From contig QOQB01000007.1 in NCBI GenBank assembly GCA_003331305.1, positions 35,576 to 99,575 on the forward strand: a stretch of DNA of 64,000 nt, read 5' to 3'. The notes under the pieces are model-generated. The model had not been told where the DNA came from, did no database searches, and saw nothing but the letters and a program-made list of their open reading frames with translations. This document shows positions 58,685-64,000 of the stretch, piece by piece. The first letter of the stretch is position 1; the number at the start of each line of letters is the position of its first letter. The translations under genes and the position numbers were made by a program. This DNA comes from Flavobacteriales bacterium. GTDB taxonomy: Bacteria > Bacteroidota > Bacteroidia > Flavobacteriales > Flavobacteriaceae.

Positions 58685-58692
58685 TATATTTG
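58685..58692 (+). promoter_or_regulatory. -7 element (TATATTTG) for the cysH operon
   Basis: Exact TAnnTTTG 14 bases before ATG 58707. It rules out the TTG start at 58671. Confidence 0.6.
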
Positions 58693-58706
58693 CCCTGTTT
58701 TTAATC

Positions 58707-58961
58707 ATGCTAGTAGATCAATTTATCATATCGACCAAAAATGAAAAGCGTTCTCTGAAGCAAGAACGTTTCTCTCGTTCCCTTTTAAAATCAGTTAGTT
58801 GGCGCGTTATTGGGACTCTTGATACTTTTGTTATTTCATATATTATAACTAGAGAATTAGCATTTGCATTATCCATAGGTGGTATAGAATTGATCACTAA
58901 AATGGTTTTATACGTAATTCATGAGCGCTTGTGGGATAAAATAAATTGGGGGAAAAAATGA
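58707..58961 (+). CDS. DUF2061 membrane protein
   Basis: The 84-residue protein has two hydrophobic helices around the DUF2061 signature SLLKSVSWRVIGTLDTFVISYIITRE and KMVLYVIHERLWDKI. The ATG at 58707 is chosen because the promoter lies between it and the upstream TTG. DUF2061 proteins commonly open flavobacterial sulfate assimilation operons, but their role is unknown. Its stop overlaps the cysH ATG (ATGA). Confidence 0.85.
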   Translation: MLVDQFIISTKNEKRSLKQERFSRSLLKSVSWRVIGTLDTFVISYIITRELAFALSIGGIELITKMVLYVIHERLWDKINWGKK

Positions 58962-59668
58962 GTTTACTACACGCCAAGGAATTTAACAAAAAACTGTGCA
59001 CATCGTCCAGCTTGTCTGCTCTTTTTGATTTTTTAATCAAACAAAACTTAGGAAATATAACCTTTTCCACCTCGCTTGGTCAGGAAGATCAGGTATTAAC
59101 ACACCACATTGCCACACAAAAACTTCCCATTCAAATCTTTACTCTTGACACGGGAAGGCTTTTTCAAGAAACCTACGATGTTCTTGATGATACCCAGCGG
59201 AAATATAAAAAGCGGATTCATGTATTTGCGCCCAACACAAAAGACGTGGAAAACTTAGTAGTCTCAAAAGGCCCAAATAGCTTTTATCGTTCTGTTGAAA
59301 ACCGAAAAGAGTGCTGTAATATTCGAAAAATTGAGCCGCTTAAGCGCGCGTTGAAAAACCAAAATGTTTGGATTACAGGCTTGCGTAAAAGTCAATCTGA
59401 GAACCGCTCAGACTTAGATTTTTTCAGTTATGACGAATCTTTTGGGATTTTAAAATTCAATCCACTATTGCACTGGTCGTTAGATGATGTAACTACTTAT
59501 TTGGACACATACAACGTACTACAGAACAAACTGCACAAAAAAGGGTATGTAAGTATTGGTTGTGCTCCTTGTACAAGAGCCATTGAGCCAGGAGAAGACA
59601 TACGCGCAGGTCGTTGGTGGTGGGAAGTGAGTAAAAAAGAATGTGGATTACATACCATTAAATCATGA
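58958..59668 (+). CDS. cysH: Assimilatory APS/PAPS reductase
   Basis: CysH reduces activated sulfate to sulfite. The 236-residue protein has FSTSLGQEDQVLTHHI, FTLDTGRLFQETYDVLD, the Fe-S cysteine pair in RKECCNIRKIEPL and the second pair in IGCAPCTRAIEPGED, plus the catalytic cysteine in KKECGLH. The two pairs indicate a 4Fe-4S enzyme, which generally accepts APS. It is intact even though the sulfite reductase downstream is broken. cysD and cysN are not nearby. Confidence 0.92.
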   Translation: MSLLHAKEFNKKLCTSSSLSALFDFLIKQNLGNITFSTSLGQEDQVLTHHIATQKLPIQIFTLDTGRLFQETYDVLDDTQRKYKKRIHVFAPNTKDVENLVVSKGPNSFYRSVENRKECCNIRKIEPLKRALKNQNVWITGLRKSQSENRSDLDFFSYDESFGILKFNPLLHWSLDDVTTYLDTYNVLQNKLHKKGYVSIGCAPCTRAIEPGEDIRAGRWWWEVSKKECGLHTIKS

Positions 59669-59964
59669 GTATCTTAAAACAACTGGAAGAAGAAAAGTTC
59701 CGAAGCCTTCGTTTAGCACGAGGTGTTTACGGACAGCGCCAGCAAGGTGTGCAAATGGTGCGCATTAAAATTCCTTATGGGAAATGTTCTGCAAATCAAA
59801 TGCGTAGAATTGCTCAGGTTTCAGACGAATACTCTAATGGTAACCTACACATTACCACACGTCAAGATATTCAAATCCATTATTACAAAAGGGAATTTAA
59901 AAATCGCTATTTCAACAAACGGAAAATCTCCTACTTTAGCAAAACGAATGCGTCAGTGGCTTGA
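59665..59964 (+). pseudogene. Truncated sulfite reductase haemoprotein (N-terminal fragment)
   Basis: ATG 59665 overlaps the cysH stop (ATGA). The first about 73 codons match the N-terminus of ferredoxin-type sulfite/nitrite reductases: FRSLRLARGVYGQRQQGVQMVRIKIPYGK, then SDEYSNGNLHITTRQDIQIHY. After HY at 59883 the frame continues through unrelated residues to a stop at 59964. The intact family has about 560-700 residues with two Fe-S/sirohaem lobes, all of which are missing. Confidence 0.85.
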
Positions 59965-60100
59965 AGGCTTTTTGCCAGAAGAAACAGACGTACTTCTAGA
60001 CAAACTATACGAATATCGAAAAAGCTTGAAGGGTGATTTTGATCAAAAAATAGTAGCTATGAATGCATTAAAAGAAAAATTACTCGAAAAAAATGACTAA
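59882..60100 (+). pseudogene. Siroheme synthase (precorrin-2 dehydrogenase/ferrochelatase) C-terminal fragment
   Basis: From ATT 59882 the +1 frame reads ITKGNLKIAISTNGKSPTLAKRMRQWLEGFLP and continues to a stop at 60100, matching the last third of Met8/CysG-N type enzymes. Their NAD-binding half is absent, and no start codon suits this fragment. It joins the sulfite reductase fragment directly at about 59882-59884, so a deletion removed everything between. The oxidoreductase ATG overlaps its end by eight bases. Confidence 0.85.
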
Positions 60101-61127
60101 AACTGATATTATCATTATTGGGGCAGGACCCGTAGGGCTTTTTGCAATATTTGAAGCAGGTCTTATGAAACTTCGTTGTCATCTTATTGATGCCATTCCG
60201 CAGCCTGGTGGTCAGCTTGCCGAGATTTATCCAAAAAAGCCGATTTATGATATTCCAGGATATCCATCCGTATTAGCAGGAGAATTAGTTGATAAACTAA
60301 TGGAGCAAGCTGCGCCATTTAAACCTGGTTTTACATTGGGCGAGCGCGCAGATAGTATCGAAAAACAAGCTGACGGATCTTTTGTGGTAACTACAAGTAA
60401 AGGCACACAGCATCATGCCCCTGTGGTAATGATTGCCGGTGGTTTAGGAAGTTTTGAACCACGAAAACCACTTATTAGCAATATCGCTGATTTTGAAGAC
60501 AAAGGCGTACGCTACATTATTAACGATCCAGATTTATTTGAAGGAAAAGATATGGTCATTTCTGGTGGTGGTGATTCGGCACTAGACTGGGTGATTTATT
60601 TTGCAGAAAAGGGGAGCTTTGTCCATTTGGTGCACAGAAGCGATCGCTTTAGAGCACACAAAGATTCTGTAGCCAGAGCTCATGAATTGGCAGCGGCAGG
60701 TAAAGTGCAACTTCATACGTTTGCAGAAGTAAAAGAATTGGAAGGCAATGACAATCTTGAAGGCGTTGTGATTCACACCAAAGAAGAAAAAACAACCATA
60801 AAAACAGATTTGTGGTTTCCTTTGTTTGGACTGTCTCCAAAACTTGGCCCTATTGGGGATTGGGGTCTAGAAATAGACAAAAATGCTATTGTAGTGGATA
60901 CGTTTGATTACCAAACAAATCTTCCCGGTATTTTTGCCATTGGTGATGTTAACACATACCCAGGGAAACTCAAGCTGATTTTGTGTGGCTTTCATGAGGC
61001 AACACTTGCCGTGCAAACAGCTTATAAAATCATCAATCCAGACAAAAAGTTTACACTGAAATACACCACAGTTCAAGGGGTACAAGGATTTGAGGACAAA
61101 CAACCTAAAGAAACCGTAACATCTTGA
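60093..61127 (+). CDS. Ferredoxin-NADP reductase type 2 / thioredoxin-reductase-like flavoprotein
   Basis: The 344-residue protein has the FAD motif IIIGAGPVGLFAIFEAG, IPQPGGQLAEIYPKKPIYDIPGYP, the NAD(P) motif VISGGGDSALDW and AIGDVNTYPGKLKLILCGFHEA. It lacks the CxxC of thioredoxin reductases, which marks the YumC-type ferredoxin-NADP reductases. In intact operons it probably powers the sulfite reductase through the ferredoxin next to it. Confidence 0.88.
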   Translation: MTKTDIIIIGAGPVGLFAIFEAGLMKLRCHLIDAIPQPGGQLAEIYPKKPIYDIPGYPSVLAGELVDKLMEQAAPFKPGFTLGERADSIEKQADGSFVVTTSKGTQHHAPVVMIAGGLGSFEPRKPLISNIADFEDKGVRYIINDPDLFEGKDMVISGGGDSALDWVIYFAEKGSFVHLVHRSDRFRAHKDSVARAHELAAAGKVQLHTFAEVKELEGNDNLEGVVIHTKEEKTTIKTDLWFPLFGLSPKLGPIGDWGLEIDKNAIVVDTFDYQTNLPGIFAIGDVNTYPGKLKLILCGFHEATLAVQTAYKIINPDKKFTLKYTTVQGVQGFEDKQPKETVTS

Positions 61128-61450
61128 GTACAGACGTGAGTATTACGGTCGTAGACCGTGAAGGAAAAGAACACGATTTTTCGGTTCCAACAGATACGAA
61201 TTTGAATTTGATGGAAGTTTGCAAGGGGTTTGAACTTCCAGTAGAGGGAATATGTGGTGGCATGGCCATGTGCGCATCTTGTCAAGTGTATATTCTTACT
61301 GATGAGCACTTTGGCGAACGTAATGACGACGAAGAAGCCATGTTAGACGAGGCTTATTTTGTGGAAGAAAACTCTAGGTTGGGTTGCCAAATTCCAATAA
61401 CACCTGAACTAAATGGCCTAAAAGTGGCTTTGGCACCTGAAGCGCCTTAA
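61124..61450 (+). CDS. 2Fe-2S ferredoxin, adrenodoxin-like
   Basis: The 108-residue ferredoxin has four cluster ligands arranged C-x5-C-x2-C (CGGMAMCASC) and a distal cysteine in RLGCQIP. The start is either TTG 61124, overlapping the previous stop, or GTG 61136; no ATG is available. It probably exchanges electrons with the reductase upstream. It is convergent with the DUF3089 gene, ending one base before it. Confidence 0.88.
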   Translation: MSTDVSITVVDREGKEHDFSVPTDTNLNLMEVCKGFELPVEGICGGMAMCASCQVYILTDEHFGERNDDEEAMLDEAYFVEENSRLGCQIPITPELNGLKVALAPEAP

Positions 61451-61451
61451 A

Positions 61452-62453
61452 TCACTTTTGAGTTAAGAACTCCTTTACTCGAAGCGAGGCATTTTCATTT
61501 ATATCTTGCCAAAAAAATGAGATATCAAACCTGTGATAATCCTTGATAAATGAAACCCAAAAACGTTTGGGTACTTTGGGTAAACTTACCCAGAGTAACC
61601 CATCGATAACCTCAACGGATAAAGATGATGAAATCAACTGTTCGTCGTAATACAGTAACCCCTTATGACCAGATAAATCACTTGTAGTACTGTTGTCCCA
61701 AGTAATAGGGTTTGTGGTTACAGCCCCTTTGTACCAATCGGCATATTTAGGTAGGTTACCCTTTTTATAACTATTCCAGCTTACATAGCCACCTGTTTGT
61801 TCAGCAGAAGTAAGTGGTTTTAGATGTTTAAAATCATCTTCGAGAACCCGAGTGCCAATCAAATATGCAGCCACAAGCTGTTTTTGCAGCTCTGTACCAT
61901 CAAAAAATTCTTGCGCTATTTTTTTAAGATGCATAGCCCCCTGACTGTGTCCTGCCAAAATTAGTGGACGCCCTTTGTTTTCATATCGCATGTAGTATTG
62001 AAAAGCAGCTTTGACATCGTTGTAAGCAAATTCTTTAGCTTGTTGTCCCCCTTGACCTAAGTGAGGCTCAAAAAAAGCACGGTAATGATTTTGACGGTAA
62101 TAGGGCACAAAAATTCGCGCAGCACTAGCCCATGCCGCAGCCTGATAAGGGATAATCCATTTCTTTACACCATCGCGAATCGCAGTATCTTCAATAGATG
62201 CATTCCAACTGGTGTCTTTGTGATCAATTAAAAGTGTAGGGTATACAAAAAAAACATCGGCTAGTAGTGAATCTGTGCCTCTTCCTACATATTTACCATC
62301 AGATGTTTTTCCTTCAAATACCGCCCAATTTGAATCATCATTGTACCGAACAGCTACTGACTTGTTATCAAATGCTGTACTCCTATACTGAACTTTGCAC
62401 GAAGTCAGGCAAACTAAAAAAATACTGAGCAAAGAGAAGTTCTGAAAAGACAT
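61452..62453 (-). CDS. DUF3089 family lipoprotein, alpha/beta hydrolase fold
   Basis: The 333-residue protein has a lipoprotein signal (cysteine at residue 19 in CLTSC) and a DUF3089 core with DVFFVYPTLLIDHKDTSWNA and the nucleophile elbow LAGHSQGAMHLKKIAQEF, which supplies serine. A hydrolase of ester or amide bonds at the cell surface is likely, but the substrate is unknown. Confidence 0.85.
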   Translation of the reverse strand: MSFQNFSLLSIFLVCLTSCKVQYRSTAFDNKSVAVRYNDDSNWAVFEGKTSDGKYVGRGTDSLLADVFFVYPTLLIDHKDTSWNASIEDTAIRDGVKKWIIPYQAAAWASAARIFVPYYRQNHYRAFFEPHLGQGGQQAKEFAYNDVKAAFQYYMRYENKGRPLILAGHSQGAMHLKKIAQEFFDGTELQKQLVAAYLIGTRVLEDDFKHLKPLTSAEQTGGYVSWNSYKKGNLPKYADWYKGAVTTNPITWDNSTTSDLSGHKGLLYYDEQLISSSLSVEVIDGLLWVSLPKVPKRFWVSFIKDYHRFDISFFWQDINENASLRVKEFLTQK

Positions 62454-62623
62454 AAAAACACTTTTCCCAAATATCTACATTTTTGCTAAAAAATGAAATT
62501 GCCAGAGCTTAAAGATTCGCAATTGCGAAGTATAGAAATGCTTAAATCTTACAAACAAAACGAACTTCCTATATTCTTAAAAAAATAATAGGAAGTCCGT
62601 AAAAATTTTAAGTTATTTGGTGT
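62454..62623. other. Interval with a 31-codon frame and an inverted repeat
   Basis: ATG 62493 opens MKLPELKDSQLRSIEMLKSY and closes at 62588, close after a TACATTTTTG near-promoter. I do not recognise it. ACTTCCTAT (62564-62572) and ATAGGAAGT (62588-62596) are complementary but have no T tract. It may be a gene start whose remainder has been lost. Confidence 0.25.
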
Positions 62624-63127
62624 ATGAAAAAGATAGTATTACTACTCCTTGTAGTTTTTATATCTGGTTGTCAGCGCAGTCAGCTGGAAATAGGATTAAA
62701 CCCAAAAAGTGGATCTAATGCAGCAGGGTTTGCATTGCTAAGCGAAAAAAACAGTTTGGTGAAATTAAGCGTTACCATTCGTGGGTTAGATGAAGGCACG
62801 CATGCCATTCATTTACATGAAAAAGCGGATTGCTCTTCAGATGATGGCAAATCTACAGGTGGGCACTGGAACCCAACTTTTGAATCGCATGGCGCTTGGG
62901 GTAGCAAGAAAGGGTATCACAAAGGGGATATCGGTAACTTTGAAGTTGCCGCAGATGGTATTGGTCGGATACATTTTGAAACTGATGAGTGGTGCATCGG
63001 ATGTGAGGATGAAACTAAAAACATTTTAGGGAAAGCCATTATCGTGCATCAAGGTACTGACGATTTTGTGTCGCAGCCCTCTGGCGCAGCAGGTGCTCGC
63101 ATAAGCTGTGCGGGTATTTTAAAGTAG
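62624..63127 (+). CDS. sodC: Cu/Zn superoxide dismutase, lipoprotein
   Basis: The 167-residue protein has a lipoprotein signal (SGC, cysteine at residue 16) and SodC motifs: metal-binding histidines in HAIHLHEKADC, GGHWNPT, GYHKGDIGNFEV and IIVHQGTDDF, and the catalytic arginine in GAAGARISCAGIL. It would protect the envelope from superoxide. It overlaps the convergent acyltransferase gene by nine bases. Confidence 0.9.
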   Translation: MKKIVLLLLVVFISGCQRSQLEIGLNPKSGSNAAGFALLSEKNSLVKLSVTIRGLDEGTHAIHLHEKADCSSDDGKSTGGHWNPTFESHGAWGSKKGYHKGDIGNFEVAADGIGRIHFETDEWCIGCEDETKNILGKAIIVHQGTDDFVSQPSGAAGARISCAGILK

Positions 63128-63850
63128 TTTCTTTTTTACTTGCCCTATTGCCTCGGTAATTTGTGCTGCCAACTCTTCATTTGAATTCGTGAGGTCAAAA
63201 GTAATGGGTGGCTTAATGTGCATCGTTTGTTTTATTCCTTTCTTTTTAATGAAAATTCCTTTTTTATCAAACGATCGTCGGAAGCCATCAATTTGAATGG
63301 GAACAACCAGGGGTTTATACTTTTTGATAATATGTAAGGTGCCTTTTCTTACAGGTGCAAAAGGCTTGGTAGTTCCTTGCGGAAAGGTAATTACCCATCC
63401 ATCATCAAGTGCTTTTCCAATATTTGAAACGTCACTCATTTTAACCTGTCGATTAATTTTTTTTCCCTTTTCACGCCATGTCCGTTCAATAGAAATGGAA
63501 CCCGTATACGCCAACACTCTAGGCAACAACCCTGCCTTCATGGTTTCTTTTGCCGCAATATAATATACATTGAGTTTTGGTCTCCAGATATAACTCAAAT
63601 AGTTAAGATTATCATCACGCCCTGCTAAACTGGCAAAAAAAACATGCATCATTGCGGTGACATCGGCAAAATAGGTCTGATGATTGGAAATAAACAACAC
63701 ATTCTTCTCGGGTAATTGGCGTATAATTTCTGAGCCCTTGATATGTAGGTTATTAAAACCATTAAATCGCCTACGTGTAATAAACCCCAAAAGGCGTATT
63801 AGCCACAGTTTTATAAAAAGATAATGTCCAAAAGGATTTTTTTTAAACAC
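63119..63850 (-). CDS. PlsC-like 1-acylglycerol-3-phosphate acyltransferase family
   Basis: The 243-residue protein starts with GTG 63850 and has a membrane-associated N-terminus, then ISNHQTYFADVTAM at the position of the family NHxxxxD motif. The histidine and aspartate are one residue further apart than usual. The later motif reads TFPQGTTKPF, with glutamine where PlsC has glutamate (FPEGTR). These variants make its exact reaction uncertain. A TACCTTTG element lies at 63868-63875. Confidence 0.75.
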   Translation of the reverse strand: MFKKNPFGHYLFIKLWLIRLLGFITRRRFNGFNNLHIKGSEIIRQLPEKNVLFISNHQTYFADVTAMMHVFFASLAGRDDNLNYLSYIWRPKLNVYYIAAKETMKAGLLPRVLAYTGSISIERTWREKGKKINRQVKMSDVSNIGKALDDGWVITFPQGTTKPFAPVRKGTLHIIKKYKPLVVPIQIDGFRRSFDKKGIFIKKKGIKQTMHIKPPITFDLTNSNEELAAQITEAIGQVKKKLL

Positions 63851-63867
63851 GATTTGGTTTTGGTGGA

Positions 63868-63875
63868 CAAAGGTA
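63868..63875 (-). promoter_or_regulatory. -7 element (TACCTTTG) for the PlsC-like gene
   Basis: Exact TAnnTTTG on the minus strand 17 bases before the GTG start. Confidence 0.5.
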
Positions 63876-63935
63876 CAAAAGGCGCGGAAATGAATTTACA
63901 TTTATTTAGATAATGAAAACCTGTAACTTTACCAC

Positions 63936-64000
63936 ATGCAAAAACACTATTGGAAATGTATATTGTATTGTTTCTTTGTTGGAATAGTGATTTCGTGTAG
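63936..64000 (+). CDS. Lipoprotein (partial, 5' end only)
   Basis: ATG 63936 opens a frame that runs off the right edge after 21 codons. The visible residues MQKHYWKCILYCFFVGIVISC form a lipoprotein signal with the lipid-bearing cysteine at 21. TAACTTTA, a near-match to the -7 element, lies at 63924-63931. The mature part is outside the window, so nothing can be said of function. Confidence 0.55.
   Translation, partial: MQKHYWKCILYCFFVGIVISC

Noticed and set aside
59665..59964. A functional small sulfite-reductase-like protein of 99 residues
   Set aside because: All cofactor-binding lobes are missing and the last 26 residues are out-of-frame siroheme synthase sequence.
59723..60100. A 125-residue protein beginning at ATG 59723
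   Set aside because: Its first half is a shadow frame of the sulfite reductase fragment; only the part after 59882 has homology, to siroheme synthase.
62564..62596. Terminator after the DUF3089/SOD interval
   Set aside because: The repeat is long but has no T tract on either side and lies partly in a small frame.
1..64000. CRISPR array, prophage, insertion sequence or defence system
   Set aside because: No regularly spaced repeats, transposase, integrase or phage genes were found on reading either strand.

Overview
This window comes from a low-GC member of the Bacteroidota, most likely a marine Flavobacteriia. The evidence is the TAnnTTTG-type promoter -7 elements in front of many genes, a secreted glycosidase with a C-terminal type IX secretion sorting domain, an HYC_CC_PP-type protein, CarboxypepD_reg/TonB-type outer-membrane receptors, and an arginine operon built around the Bacteroidota N-acyl-ornithine carbamoyltransferase. 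Almost everything is chromosomal housekeeping. I see no prophage, insertion sequence, CRISPR array or defence island.

Layout. 1-13.6 kb: an SDR oxidoreductase running off the left edge, the small SRP RNA, a glutaminyl cyclase lipoprotein and a large lipoprotein, glyA, smpB, pcm, an Idh/MocA oxidoreductase with a YggS-type PLP protein, an exonuclease/GIY-YIG fusion, miaA, phoH-purC, a DUF62 SAM hydrolase and dnaN. 13.6-21.8 kb (minus strand): the branched-chain amino acid operon ilvD-ilvB-ilvN-ilvC-ilvA, followed by an NADP-dependent GapN. 22-29.3 kb: aldehyde dehydrogenase, a truncated yifB/comM relic, flavin reductase, a truncated haemoglobin bracketed by a repeat of the dsbD 3' end, and pabB-tilS-dsbD. 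29.3-39.4 kb: a complete nine-gene arginine operon (GNAT acyltransferase, argG, argC, proC, argD, argF', argB, argE, argH) with an acyltransferase-like membrane protein at its end. It is preceded by a short leader that encodes a 20-residue, arginine-containing peptide overlapping alternative RNA base pairings. 39.5-53.6 kb: lpdA, nhaC, katG, ftsK-lolA-lptF/G-ribBA, a TonB-type receptor and a TauE permease. 53.6-54.9 kb: tRNA-Ser(UGA) and a GH128-like secreted glycosidase. 55-58.6 kb: a small metal-handling cluster (HMA protein, TonB receptor, HYC_CC_PP protein) behind an Rrf2 regulator. 58.7-61.5 kb: a sulfate/sulfite assimilation operon that has suffered an internal deletion. 61.5-64 kb: a DUF3089 lipoprotein, Cu/Zn SOD, a PlsC-like acyltransferase and the start of another lipoprotein.

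The points most worth following are (i) the candidate arginine attenuation leader, (ii) the deletion scar that joins the first third of a sulfite-reductase ferredoxin-like region to the last third of a siroheme synthase while cysH, the reductase and the ferredoxin stay intact, (iii) a second scar where a truncated yifB runs into the 3' end of an aldehyde dehydrogenase gene, and (iv) the repeated dsbD 3' end flanking the haemoglobin cassette. Together these suggest ongoing gene loss by local deletion and rearrangement. All family assignments come from reading motifs by eye; no database search was run.
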